DNA of 64,000 bases, taken from positions 62,001 through 126,000 of the forward strand of contig VDMD01000060.1 of the NCBI GenBank assembly GCA_007026445.1, given 5' to 3'. The notes under the pieces were generated by a model, which was not told the origin of the DNA, ran no database searches, and saw nothing but the letters and a program-made list of their open reading frames with translations. Shown here in pieces: positions 1 to 10,080 of the stretch. Every line of letters begins with the position of its first letter. Position 1 is the stretch's first letter. This DNA is from Schizophyllum amplum (taxonomy: Eukaryota; Basidiomycota; Agaricomycetes; Agaricales; Schizophyllaceae). A program made the translations under genes and the position numbers.

Positions 1-478
1 CGATACCGAAAACAACGAGGACTTTCCGAACGGAATTCTTCGCTTCGAGATCGTGCTCGCACTGACTCGTCGTGCGGACAACTCCCATTCGCTGGCGCTC
101 CTGCCTTCGCTTGTCGCGCTTACGCTCGACTTCGATATATTGCTGACGATGGATGTAGACCACGATTTCCATTTGGATGACCATTCATACTCGCCAATTC
201 CGCTCTATAACGCTGTGTGGCGCATGCTCGCCTCGCGGCGCCATCAACAGAACCACGGCGGCAAGCCGTTGCGCGCACTGCGCGCCTTTTCGTCCAATCT
301 CAACAGGCTCAACAAAGATCTCGGAAAGTGGCCACTGCCTGCTCCGGCCCCGATGTTAGCAGCAACCGCCGTAGATTGGTCGAGCAAGGCTGAGGAAGAG
401 CTGGTGAGAGTCATGTGTGAGGAGGAGGATCCGTACGACGAGACACCTTTGTATATAGAGGAGACCAAATACTCGTAA
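1..478 (+). CDS. F-box protein, 3' end only (left copy)
   Basis: The window opens inside this gene. The frame is open from base 2 to a TAA at 476–478, giving about 158 C-terminal residues. They align along their whole length with the C-terminus of the 601-residue F-box protein encoded at 14988–16793 on the other strand. Shared blocks include LALTRRADNSHSLALLPSLV, PLYNAVW, ALRAFSSN and an acidic EEEDPY tail. The F-box itself lies outside the window, so the name rests on that paralogue. F-box proteins of this type are usually substrate receptors of SCF ubiquitin ligases; the target is unknown. The gene is the outermost element of the left arm of an inverted duplication and precedes zinc-finger gene A in the same orientation. 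Confidence 0.75.
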   Translation, partial: DTENNEDFPNGILRFEIVLALTRRADNSHSLALLPSLVALTLDFDILLTMDVDHDFHLDDHSYSPIPLYNAVWRMLASRRHQQNHGGKPLRALRAFSSNLNRLNKDLGKWPLPAPAPMLAATAVDWSSKAEEELVRVMCEEEDPYDETPLYIEETKYS

Positions 479-1026
479 GTGGGCTGTCGGACTGATTTAA
501 AATCTGCCAATGCTTTGTGTGCAGAACTTGTCTAGCCGTAGATACGAGTCTATTCAGACACAGAGATGAATTTTGTCTCTATATCAATGCGGAGACATAT
601 TTAAACACACGCAACTAATGCACGGCTACAAATATCGGCATGGCAGGCGCTTGTTTGCGTATGTATTGTTCTGTTGTACTATCAACGTGGCGGTCGGACC
701 GAATTGCCAGGCAACTTGACTCCTTTGTTCTGACGCTCGTCTTGCAATCTCGGCGCAGCCCTCGCCGAACTTTTGTCCTTGCTTTATTGATCTCTCGGCG
801 ATAGTATCGTCTCCATCAACGCTCGATCGCGCTCAGAAAGTCGTGCTTTGCATTGTCTCGCCCCGTACTGGGTCAGGCTTTATGGCATCTCTGGACCTTT
901 TTGTGAACGCGTGGTGGATAATAGATGCACAGAAGCGTACACAATGACCATATCGACGACGCTGGCCCAAAACAATGGCGCGGGCGGTGCTAGGACCCCT
1001 TGGTCCATCGTTCACAAACATGCATG

Positions 1027-1058
1027 GTCACAAAGCAAAACCTGTGAGTGCCTATAAA
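1027..1058 (+). promoter_or_regulatory. Core promoter module of ZnF-A
   Basis: GTCACAAAGCA, then GTGAGTGCCTATAAA ending 70 nt before the ATG. The same GTCACA–spacer–TATA arrangement precedes the other three zinc-finger genes of the window. Confidence 0.65.
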
Positions 1059-1127
1059 GCCCGCCTCAAATGACGATCATCTCTTCCCACAACCATCATA
1101 CTCTCGCTCTCGACCCGCCCGCACGCC

Positions 1128-1937
1128 ATGCCTTCTGTACGCCGCGTTCCAGTCCCCGGCTTGCGCTCCAACCAAGATCGCATCCAAAGCCTACGCCGCG
1201 TATACAGCCTCGCCGACGCGCACACCGTCCCCAATTTATCCGGCAACCACCTCGTTTGCCGCCTAGACCCCGTTTGTCGCTTGATCCACTCATTCCGCGA
1301 CGACGAGCTCGCCGACGTGCCCGCCTTCTTCGCCAAGCATGTCCACGAGCACTCCAAGAGGGAGGCGCGGCGCATGATGGACTTACACTACGACCCGGCC
1401 TCTATGCGCAGCGTCATCCCGCTCGCCATGAGAACCAGCGACGCCGCTTCCCTGGCTTCGAAGTACGTTTCAGTGCATCGGTGCAGCTGGCGCCACTGCA
1501 GCGAGGCATTCTATAACGAGGAGCGCCTCAAGGAGCACGTCGTGCGCGAGCACCTGCAGCTTAGCGTCGGTGCGTACTGCCCGCTCTGCGTTGCACTCCT
1601 CGCGGTGCAGGTCGAGGTGACGAAGCTCGATGCGGATTTCTACCATCAACCGAGCTCGCTCGGGAATCCGAGCGCATCACTTCAGGACATGGTTCCCATT
1701 ATGCTCACCGTCATTGATAAGCCGACGCGTAGTGCCATGGTTCCTCGCGGCACTCAGCTCAACAACGCGTCGCTCGATAATTGTCCTTCGCTTCTGGGCA
1801 TGTTGCAGGGCATCCTTCTCGAGCACTACGAGGGAGGAACATGCGACACACTCGAGGAGATGCGTCTGTCGACGCTCGTGGAGGGAAAGATGGCGCGGAT
1901 CGAGGACTGGCGGAGCAAGGCGAATGTCAGGGATTGA
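1128..1937 (+). CDS. C2H2-like zinc-finger protein, copy A
   Basis: Single-exon gene of 269 residues starting at an ATG 70 nt after a TATA box. Three metal-binding-like clusters are visible: C44/C50 with H71/H75, C119/C124 with H137/H142 (a C-x4-C-x12-H-x4-H finger), and C151/C154 (YCPLC) paired with H233/C239 (HYEGGTC). The protein is closely related along its length to the product encoded at 13479–14279 and more distantly to those at 3071–3793 and 12000–12686. The spacing departs from classical DNA-binding C2H2 fingers, so DNA, RNA or protein binding are all possible. I do not recognise a characterised member of this family. It sits between the F-box gene and copy B in the left arm of the inverted duplication. 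Confidence 0.8.
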   Translation: MPSVRRVPVPGLRSNQDRIQSLRRVYSLADAHTVPNLSGNHLVCRLDPVCRLIHSFRDDELADVPAFFAKHVHEHSKREARRMMDLHYDPASMRSVIPLAMRTSDAASLASKYVSVHRCSWRHCSEAFYNEERLKEHVVREHLQLSVGAYCPLCVALLAVQVEVTKLDADFYHQPSSLGNPSASLQDMVPIMLTVIDKPTRSAMVPRGTQLNNASLDNCPSLLGMLQGILLEHYEGGTCDTLEEMRLSTLVEGKMARIEDWRSKANVRD

Positions 1938-2944
1938 CTAATCAATGCGAGCTCAAGATGAGGACCTATGAATTGCCGTGTGGTGATTAGATTCCACAAC
2001 TATCTACGAATGTACGAACTTAGACTCGATGATACATAACTATTGTATTGCAGTCACTCAAGCAGAGGAAGAATAAGTATATGGCTTCACGCGCATGCCT
2101 CGAAGCTTCTTCCACCCTGAAAATGATGAACCTGGGATGAACGCCTAGAGACGCACGTCTGTAGGCGCTTGTTTGAGCGTGCTTGCCACGGTGATGGCAT
2201 CGCGGCGGATGTCGGACCGAGCTTCCACTGCAGTCGTCCAACAACCTGCTTCAAACTTCCACTGTTCTTCTGTTCTTCCGCCCACGGTCGTCTGCCCTGC
2301 TGTGTTACCGCTGGACTCGATTCGATCGTCAAACGTATCTGGCTTGTATCGGGCCAGTCGTCTGTGTCACTCCAAGATACTCAATGCTTGCTCGCGTTGA
2401 GATATATGCCTCAAAATCTGGCTCTCTAACCTCGCCGGGTAAGGACCCGGCCTATCTGGATCTGATCTGAGGAGAGAATTTTCTGCCCATTGTGAGAACG
2501 ATGTTCTTGACCTTCGCATGGCGGTCACGAAGGTCATGTTCTCTCGCTATGCGCTTATGCCACAATTCCTTTTGTGGGCGGTTGCGTAGCTTCGGCCGCT
2601 AAAAGCAAGTACTATGTAGCTACATCTAGTGGGCATGGGGGAGCGGTTTTCGGGCAAGCGGACAAGTCGCAACAGATCTCAGACGCGAAGGAATACTTTG
2701 GTCGCCCGAGGAGACACGTGCGTCGGCACGTTATGTATGCCATGTTGAACTTTTCCATCTACTTGCACCGAGTTCCGCGACCATGAGCCAGGCAGCGCAG
2801 CTCCAGGAGTGGGTCTTGCACGTAGAGGTACCGGTCATGAATCAACATTCATGACGGGCACAAACTGATCGCACGACCCAAGCACGACCAGCATTCTTCA
2901 CACCACACCAAGACCTTTTATGACCATGCCATGCGCCACAAAGG

Positions 2945-2976
2945 GTCACAGCAGCATTCTTGAGGATCTTATAAAA
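2945..2976 (+). promoter_or_regulatory. Core promoter module of ZnF-B
   Basis: GTCACAGCAGCA, then GAGGATCTTATAAAA, ending 94 nt before the ATG of copy B. It is a diverged version of the module in front of copies A, C and D, with the same order and similar spacing. Confidence 0.55.
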
Positions 2977-3070
2977 GCTCAGGCGACTGACGACGAGCTC
3001 ATCGCGCTCCTCATCTCCTCGACCTCGCACCTGAAGTTGCGAGCTCTTCAAACATACCACCGTACCAGAC

Positions 3071-3793
3071 ATGATCAACGCCCTATCCGACACCATGACG
3101 CCAGACACCGAATCTCTCATGTCCGACACCGAATCCATCATATCCGCGACCGAGTCTCTCATGTCCAACTCGGTAGTCTCCGACGACCCGTCGGAGTCAG
3201 AGTGGCGACACGCCAAGCTCAAGTTAACCCTGTTCAACCTGTACGACAGATACAAGCTCAAGCTCGGCAACCCGCGCACCTTCCCCCGCCTAGTGCGATA
3301 CCACTTCAACTGCATGCTCTGCCCCGACAAATGCAGCTGGACCCTCAAAGTCAGGGAGAATGCCAAGCCCGACGACGAGGAGATCAAGGCAGGCGCCGCC
3401 AAGTTCATCGAGCATGTCCGCGCTCACGTCGACGAAGAAACGCACCGGCTGCAGACGAACCCCCAGCAGAAGAAGGACTATGTCACCGGCCTTGCGGAAG
3501 GCTTCTCCATCGACGTGCGTGCCTGCACCTGGCGCGGCTGCAGCCATCCTGCCCGAGATGCCGATAGTCTCATCGACCACATCGTGCGCAAGCACATCGG
3601 CCCAGTGACTTCCGCATACTGTCCGCTCTGCAACGCGCGCACCGGCCACGTCAAGGACTTCGATCGGCGCGGCAACTCTTCGGGAACCCCATTCAAGTTG
3701 ACGCGCTCGCTCCTTCGCCACTATGAGTCGGGGAAGTGCGCGGTTTTGGAGTCGCGGCGAGGCGCTCAAGGACAGTGTCGATGCCTCAGGTAG
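3071..3793 (+). CDS. C2H2-like zinc-finger protein, copy B
   Basis: Single-exon gene of 240 residues with ATG at 3071. The N-terminus carries repeats of the type DTESLMSDTES, so the first 45 residues are probably disordered. The family signature follows: CMLCPDKC with HVRAHV, then CTWRGC (C-x4-C) with HIVRKH, then YCPLC and a terminal HYESGKC. It belongs to the same family as copies A, C and D, but is too diverged for certain one-to-one pairing; its position mirrors copy C in the inverted arrangement. Downstream bases 3794–4010 contain no gene. Function is unknown. Confidence 0.75.
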   Translation: MINALSDTMTPDTESLMSDTESIISATESLMSNSVVSDDPSESEWRHAKLKLTLFNLYDRYKLKLGNPRTFPRLVRYHFNCMLCPDKCSWTLKVRENAKPDDEEIKAGAAKFIEHVRAHVDEETHRLQTNPQQKKDYVTGLAEGFSIDVRACTWRGCSHPARDADSLIDHIVRKHIGPVTSAYCPLCNARTGHVKDFDRRGNSSGTPFKLTRSLLRHYESGKCAVLESRRGAQGQCRCLR

Positions 3794-5481
3794 GGCTGGC
3801 GAACTTGCACTGGCAGCAGCAGCAGGGAACCAGAATGCACCCCCCCAGAACCCCTTCCCTTGAATAGAACAGAGTAAAATAGAGCAATGTACAAGCCTGG
3901 AAATGGAACTGAGGGTCCTCAGTCCTGCAACATGTTCGACGCCCTCCGTCTGTGATTGAAGCCTAAGGTTCGGAACGCATGGTTCATCTCGGAAGTCGAA
4001 CAAGTGTCACGTGAAGCTGATTGCGATTGCGGGCATCTCCTTCCTCTCCTCTCTGCCTCGCCTTGTTTCCTCCCTTTTTCTTCTCCCTTCCCTACATCCT
4101 CTTCACCTTCCTTCTGCCTTCCCTTATTACTCTGCCTTCCCTTACTACTCTTCTCCTGACTCCTATTCCTTTGCCCCTCCCTGCCCTTGTTGAAGCCCTG
4201 AGCCCCCCTCCCCTCCTCCCTTCCTCGCCTCCCTTCCTTCTTCCTCGCCTGCCATGCCTGCATCTCTTCCTACTCACCGCCATACCGTACATCCCTTCCC
4301 ATTCTCCGCCATGCCATACGCTCCTCATTCCTCGCCATACTACCTCACCTCACCGCGTGCCCGTGCACTCTCAAGACTCACAACTAACATCAATCCCAAC
4401 CCGCTCTCGCAGTCAATGATCATCCCGAAAAAAAAGGTTGCTATCGCTATAATACACCATTTGACCTATATATGTAGGGGGACGGAGGGAGGGAGGGACA
4501 GGCAGTCCCTCGAGGAAGGAACAGGCAGTCCTTCGAAGAAGGGACACGGGTGATCCCTCGAGAAAGAAACAGGCAGTCCCTCTAGAAAGGAACAGGCAGT
4601 CCCTCGAAGAAAGAACATGCAGTCCCAAGATGAAGAAGTAAGGAGAGTTGTATCGGTACGTCTCGAAGATATATGCAGCATGAGGATAAGGATAGGTGAA
4701 TGTGATCAGAGAAGCGAAGACGGCCGAAGCGCGGGGGCATGATGAAGGCCGAAGGGAGGGTGTACGGTAGTGGGAGGGGGGAGGATGAAGGCCGAAGCGA
4801 GGGGGAGGATGGAGGCCGAAGCGAGGGGGGAGGATGGAGGCCGAAGCGAGGGGGGAGGAGGGGGAGGATGTACGCCGAAGCGGGCGCGCACGACGGAAGA
4901 CGGCAGTGGCAGTGGAAGGGGCGCACGGCGATGGGAGGGGTGCACGACGGAAGACGGCCGTGGCACTGGAAGGGGCGCACGGCAATGGTAGAGGCGCACG
5001 GCGCAAGACGGCAATGGGAGGGGGAGGGGATGATGGAAGATGCGAACCACAAGATGCCCAAATAACAAAGTCCCAAGCAAAGGTCCAAGAGGGCACACGA
5101 GGATGAGTTCTGGCGATGAGGAGGCGCGGGGCGGCAACGATGAGTGCTATGCGATGGCGGCGACGAGCGCTGTGTGATGGCGACGACGCGTGCTACGCGG
5201 GGCGACGACGCGTGCTGTGCGATGGCGGCGACGAGTGCTGCGCGGGGCGGCGACGAGTACTGCGCGGGGCAGCGACGAGTGCACGGCGCTCGTGCGTACG
5301 ACGAGTCCGCACACGACTAGCAGTGACCCGCCACGGCGAGTACGAGGGCCCCGCGCACAACGAGCGGCGGCACAACGAACGGCGGCCCACCTCGACAAGG
5401 CCGCGCACCCCGACAAGGCCGCGCACCACAACGACGACACCGCACACAGCGACGACGACACCCCTCATCACGCGGGCCTCT

Positions 5482-6581
5482 TCACCACGCCGGGCTCTTC
5501 ACCTGCGCCTCCGGCTCGCGGCGCCAATCCGAGGTGCTGTAGCCCTGGGCCTCCCGGCGCCAATCCGAGGTGCGGTAGCCCTGGGCCTCCCGGCGCCAGT
5601 CGGGGCGGTCGTATCCGCGGGCCTCCTCCTCCCTCCGCCAGTCCGAGGTGCGGTACCCCTGCGGCTGCGCCTCGCGCACCTCAACGCCCTCCTCCCTCCT
5701 CCAATCAGATGTGCCGTACCCTCTGGCTTCCTCCTCCCTCTTCCAATCAGACGTGCCGTACCCTCTGGCTTCCTCCTCCCTCTTCCAATCAGACGTGCCG
5801 TATCCACGGGCTTCGTCTTCAGGCTCGCGCTTCCAATCTGGGCGGCCGTACCCGCGGGCCTCCTCCTCCCGCTTCCAGTCGGAGGTGCCGTATCCGCGGG
5901 CCTCCTCCTCGCGACGCCAGTCGGAAGTGCCGTATCCACGGGCCTCCTCATCGCGCTTCCAGTCGGAGGTGCGGTAGCCGCGCGCGTCAACGTCCGCAGA
6001 GTCGGGTTGGGGCTGGGAGGGATGGTCAGCACTGTCGTACGTGAGGGAAGATAGATAGGGGAGGGAGGAGGGGTGGGGGAGAGGAGAGGGGACGATGGCA
6101 ACGGAGGAGAGGGGGAGGAGGATTGTTGAGCGAGGGAGGAAGGAGGGATATCTGGGAGGGAGGGAGGCGGGAAAAGGGAGGGTGGAGAAGGGAGGCGGGA
6201 AAAGGGAGGGAGGAGAAGGGAGGCGGGAAAAGGGAGGGAGGAAAAGGGAGGCAGGGAGGGAGGAAGGGGAGGGGGAGGAGAGAAGCGAGAGACGCGAAGC
6301 CATGACGACGACGCGCGCGTGCCAGGGGCGAATTACGGAAGGAAAATATTGGCGGGATGATAGTGATCGAGAAATGGAGGGCGACGAAGGAAGGAACGGT
6401 GGCGCAGGAGAAAGAGCAGGACAAAGGGCACGGGTTGGATGACAGGAGGATGGGACGAGTAACAGGAGGACAGCACGAAAAAACAGGAGGACAGAATGAA
6501 ATCTCGACTCACCACAGGCGACCCAGCTGCAGCAGAAGCCAGCGCAGCAGCGGCGAGAGCGAAGATTTGGTTCAGACGCAT
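5482..6581 (-). CDS. Secreted repeat precursor with dibasic-flanked peptides (KEP/RiPP-like)
   Basis: Two exons: 6581–6513 and 6012–5482, with a phase-0 intron (GTGAGT donor at 6512; acceptor CCCTCCCAG ending at 6013, preceded by the branch-like GCTGAC). The product is 199 residues. Residues 1–20 form a hydrophobic signal peptide beginning MRLNQIF. After a short PQPDSADVD leader come 11 units: RGY or QGY, one variable residue, TSDW (RPDW in two), then KR or RR, then an acidic spacer such as EEEA. Codons for identical residues differ between units (ACG/ACC/ACT, GAT/GAC, AAGAGG/AAGCGG/CGTCGC), so the peptide rather than the DNA is conserved. In known families such layouts are cut by Kex2 in the Golgi to release peptides, as in KEP proteins, Ustilago Rep1 and dikaritin RiPPs. 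Processing here is inferred. The 500-nt intron is long for a basidiomycete and full of TCCC-rich repeats, so an extra small exon cannot be excluded. Confidence 0.7.
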
Positions 6582-6792
6582 AGTGGGCGTGGTGTGTGGG
6601 TGGTTGTCGACGCGAATGTCGGTGTGTATGCGGCTGCTTGCAGGTGTGGGCGATGACGCGTCCGTTGGGTGGGCGCGGCGAGTCTCTCGATCAAAGTCGT
6701 CGGTCACCGAGGACGGACTTGAGTTGGGGATCGCGGCGGACGGCGTCGAGGGGGGTTGAGAAGAAAACCCCGCGCCCTTCGCTACCCGCCTC

Positions 6793-6802
6793 CTTATATA
6801 CG
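6793..6802 (-). promoter_or_regulatory. TATA box of the repeat-precursor gene
   Basis: On the minus strand TATATAAGGAGG lies about 215 nt upstream of the ATG at 6581. It is the only TATA-like site in the upstream stretch, which would give a 5' leader of roughly 180 nt. Confidence 0.55.
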
Positions 6803-8748
6803 GCCTGCGGACCTTTCTCATCTGCGGACCTCCTTTTGAACAGCCCTTCGGACCTGACAGCTTCCTGCCTTCTCTCCTGACAGCCAACATCCCCCGTCAC
6901 CGACGCACCGCACAAAACCTCGGGACCTGGCCCTGATCGGCGCGCGGGGTGCCTTGGCGCGGCGTCCTCTTCATTGCGAGTTCTTTGCTTCATAGCGGTC
7001 TTCTTGTCCTCGGGCTTCCGTCCTCCTCGACGGGATGGAGAGGCGAGGACGACGGGAAGGATGGCGGACAGCACCATCATCATGATGGAGGAAGATAGAA
7101 GGCGGCATCGCGGACCGATTCAGAACGCGCGGAAGCTTTTCATACCTCCTCGGCGCGTCACGCGTTCTTTCCTCTTGCTTTCCTCCCTCCGTTCCTGTGC
7201 CGCCACCCGTCCACCGCCTAGAGCTGCCTTGTCCGACTTGTCGCCTCTTGTCGCCTGCCGAGAGCTGCCGTGCCATGGATCGACAGTCCGCGGGAATGAA
7301 CCTGTCGTTTGCGAGAGCTTGTCCGATGTTCTGTCGTCATCGAAAGCTTGCCTTATTCTTACCGAAAGCTGTCTTGTAGACGTCGACGTCCGTCGCGAAG
7401 CGTTGCCTGCCGAGAATGAACGTGTCACGCCGTCCTAGTATTCATCTGTATTCATCTGCGGCGCGGCGCCGCGTCGGCCTTGGGTTCCGCATCCTCCTCG
7501 CTGGGCAGACGGCAACTGCGCCGTGACGAAGATCTGAGAAAATGAAGATCACGAGTCCGAAGTACGACTCTCACTACCGACCAGCCCACATCAAGAAGTA
7601 AGTGACTGGGGTCGACATCAGCCTTCAGCTTCAGCAAGTAAGACTGAGGTCGACATCAGGAAGTAAGTAACTGGGGTCGACATCAGGAAGTGACTGGCCT
7701 CCACATCAGCGTTAACATCAGGAAGTATTATACTGCTATTATACGAAAGAATATATAGGTAGGGATTGATTGTTATTATAGCGAAGGGGTAGTACTTAAG
7801 GAAACAGAAGAGACATCTCGGAGGCCACATAAATAATCGTGAATCGTGAGCCGATATGGCATGTACAAGAATCGTGAGCCGTGGTGGCACATACGAGAAT
7901 CGTGAGCCGACATAGCACGTACGTTGGGTGAAGGGGGACATGCGAAGCGTGAAGGGAAGCGGGACATGCGAAGAGTAAACAGGGGCATACGTGTGTGAAC
8001 AGAGGCATGCGAAGGGAGGCGAATGTGCGAAGGCGAAGTAGAACGTGCGAAGCGTGAAGGGAAACGGAACGTGCGAAGCGTGAGACTGGGAACGTGCGGA
8101 GCGTGAAGACGAACGTGCGGAAGGCGTGCAGACGGAGACGCGCGCCGAACGAAGGCGCGCGCCGAACGAAGAGCAAGCCGTAGGCAGCGGCGACGGGTAG
8201 TGCCAGCGGCGACCAGGCAATCGGTAGCGGCGAACGGGTAGCGGTCAGAGAACGTGCAGGAAGACAGCAAGCCCACCAGCTAGTGATAGCAAGCCCACCG
8301 GCAGCGGCACGCAGACGGCCAGACAACGCAGAAAGTCGGACTGGCCGCGGTCGGCAGACGTGCGGCATCCTCACGACGACAGCGGGCGGGAAGACCAGGG
8401 CGAGCAGGGGGCAGGAGTTCGGCCGGCTAGCGCCCAGACATCACTACCGCGCCTGCCATCGCTATCCCGTCGCCTGCCGCCACCGTCCCGTCGCCTGCCG
8501 CCACTGTCCCGTCGCCTGCCGCCGCTGTCCAGTCGCCTGCCGCCACTGTCCCGTCGCCTGCCGCCGTCGCCACTGCGCCTGCACCGTCAACATTGCGCCT
8601 GCCGACCATCGCCTGCCTTCCGCCGCAACTACCTCGCCTCGCCACTTCTCGTCCGACGCACCCAGCGTCCAGCTATCCATTGTCCGCCAACCAACACCCG
8701 CACCTCACCACCGACGAACACACCTCACCGCCAGCCAACACCACCACC

Positions 8749-9965
8749 TCACAACCGCGCCTGCCTCCGCTGCGCCCCGCCCACCATCGCGAAGTGCCAG
8801 TTCCGCGTCTCCTCGACGTGGTCGTCTCGGCGGGAGGTGTCTCGTTGTGTGTTGCCTCGGCGGGAGGTGTCTCGTGTGTTGCCTAGGCGCGATTCGTCTC
8901 GTCGTGAGCCATCTCGTCGTGAACCCCGATCCGCGTCTCGTCGAGAGCCATCTCGTCGTGAACCCCGATCCGCGTCTCGTCGAGAGCCGTCTCGGCGCGG
9001 GCCGTCTCGTCGAGAGCCATCTCTGTACGTGTTATCGTGTCGTGAGTCTCCTACGAGCTCTTCGTCTCGCGCGCCGAGCGTAGCGACCTCGTCCTGTTCG
9101 CATGCATGTGTGGCGTTCAGTCTGTCTGATGGCGTCGCCACCGTCCCACACGCCTGACCCCTCCTCTCCGTGTCCACCTGGTAGATGAAGAAGTCGCCCA
9201 CGGTGACGCCCTTGACGAAGCGGTAGATTCTGGTGGGGAGAGCGAGTTGAGCATGTGAATACTAAGGGAGACGACGACAGCGACTAAGGGAGACGAAAAC
9301 AGCGACTGAGGGATACGGAAACAGTGAAGAGAAAGAAGTCACTCACTCATGATGCCACTCGTGCGGCAGCGAATCGCTAGGGAGGGTGAGCATACGTTGA
9401 TGAGGAGACCCGCTGCATACACTCACCGGAACGCCTGCCAGTCCTCGAATTCGGCCGTGAAGCCTGTGGAGGGAAGGGTGTTAGCGTAATTGGAGACGTG
9501 ATACGGCGCATATATGCAACTTGCATATGAAGCGCATATATACAACCTGCTGACTCACCAAAATCCCGCCCCTCCGTCCCTTGCATCGCGCCCGTGTGCA
9601 TCCCCGCCGCGTCCATCTGCCACGCCCTCTCTACCCACGCCGCCTCCACCTCCCCCGGTGGCCCCGTGTGCCAGCTCCGCAGGCCGCGCACGCCTGGCAT
9701 TCCTGGTGCGTGAGCGCGTGAGCAGATGGGCGCGTTGACGTGAGCAGATGGGCGCGTTGAAGTGAGCATATATCGACGTGGGGGCGATTCCGAAGCATAC
9801 CTTTCACAAAGACAGCGCCAAGCAGCGCATCCACTCGCGCAAAGGCGGCAAGGCGCTCGCGGGGGTTGAGGTGGGGGCGGAATTTGGCGAAGACTAGGAG
9901 GGGATGGTGTTAGCGAGATCATTCGCATACGAGAGAGCTCACGCACCGAAGTGATGGACGGTCAT
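8749..9965 (-). CDS. Stress-responsive A/B barrel (Dabb) protein, copy 1, repeat tail
   Basis: Multi-exon gene starting at ATG 9965 (MTVHHF), joined through a GTGCGT donor to VFAKFRPHLNPRERLAAFARVD. Later exons give GRDFG, FTAEFEDWQAFR, DSLPHEWHHE and IYRFVKGVTVGDFFIYQVDTE. This is the Dabb (dimeric alpha+beta barrel) pattern: an N-terminal HxFVFxKFRP strand, a central FG..xxFExWxAF strand and helix, then SLPHEWHH and a final strand. It closely matches copy 2 at 17427–18464, but with two differences in gene structure. There is an extra intron at about 9702–9801 inside the second exon, filled with TGAGCAGATGGGCGCGTTG repeats, and no intron before GDFFIYQ. After the domain the C-terminus becomes RDGSRRD-type repeats (about 8885–9015), quite unlike the tail of copy 2. 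Dabb proteins range from stress proteins to polyketide cyclases; the substrate here is unknown. Confidence 0.65.
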
Positions 9966-10070
9966 GACTGTGATTGGGGGGAGGGGGTTGCTGAGGAAGG
10001 CGAGGGCGTTGTAAACAGCGACGGGAGTGCTGTAATCGGCGACGCGAGTGCTATTAGCAGCGACGCGAGT

Positions 10071-10080
10071 GTTATATACA
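10071..10080 (-). promoter_or_regulatory. TATA box of Dabb copy 1
   Basis: TGTATATAAC on the minus strand, about 110 nt before the ATG at 9965. It is embedded in ACTCGCGTCGC-type short repeats (10018–10085). Confidence 0.5.

Larger units (their letters stand above)
1..2560 (+). repeat. Left arm of imperfect inverted duplication
   Basis: Genes and spacers here recur in reverse orientation at about 12870–15470. Matching spacer anchors, each compared with the reverse complement of the right arm, are the GGTCGGACCGAATTGCCA block near 692–709 (right arm near 14730–14750), the promoter block 1000–1080 (right 14345–14440), the ATGCCTCA..TGGCTCTCTAACC block near 2405–2430 (right near 13000–13030), and CTCTTGACCTTCG-like sequence near 2505–2515 (right near 12920–12930). 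Similarity is imperfect, so the event is old. The arm runs off the left edge of the window. Confidence 0.8.

Noticed and set aside
4413..5137. Minus-strand proline/arginine-rich frames of 140–230 residues.
   Set aside because: Low-complexity products of purine-rich minisatellites; three overlapping frames are open at once, and no promoter or splice site is associated.
6691..7083. ATG-initiated minus-strand frame beginning with a signal-peptide-like MMMVLSAILPVVLA.
   Set aside because: It overlaps the TATA box and 5' leader of the repeat-precursor gene, has no conserved domain and sits in biased sequence, so a hydrophobic start is likely by chance.
8455..8570. Regular 21-bp repeats resembling a CRISPR array.
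   Set aside because: The repeats are directly adjacent without unique spacers, and CRISPR is not expected in a fungal nuclear genome.
8360..9157. Long plus-strand frames through the 21-bp CCCGTCGCCTGCCGCCACTG array.
   Set aside because: The array is open in several frames because its period is a multiple of three; the copies differ without sparing codons, and the better-supported Dabb gene lies on the opposite strand of part of it.
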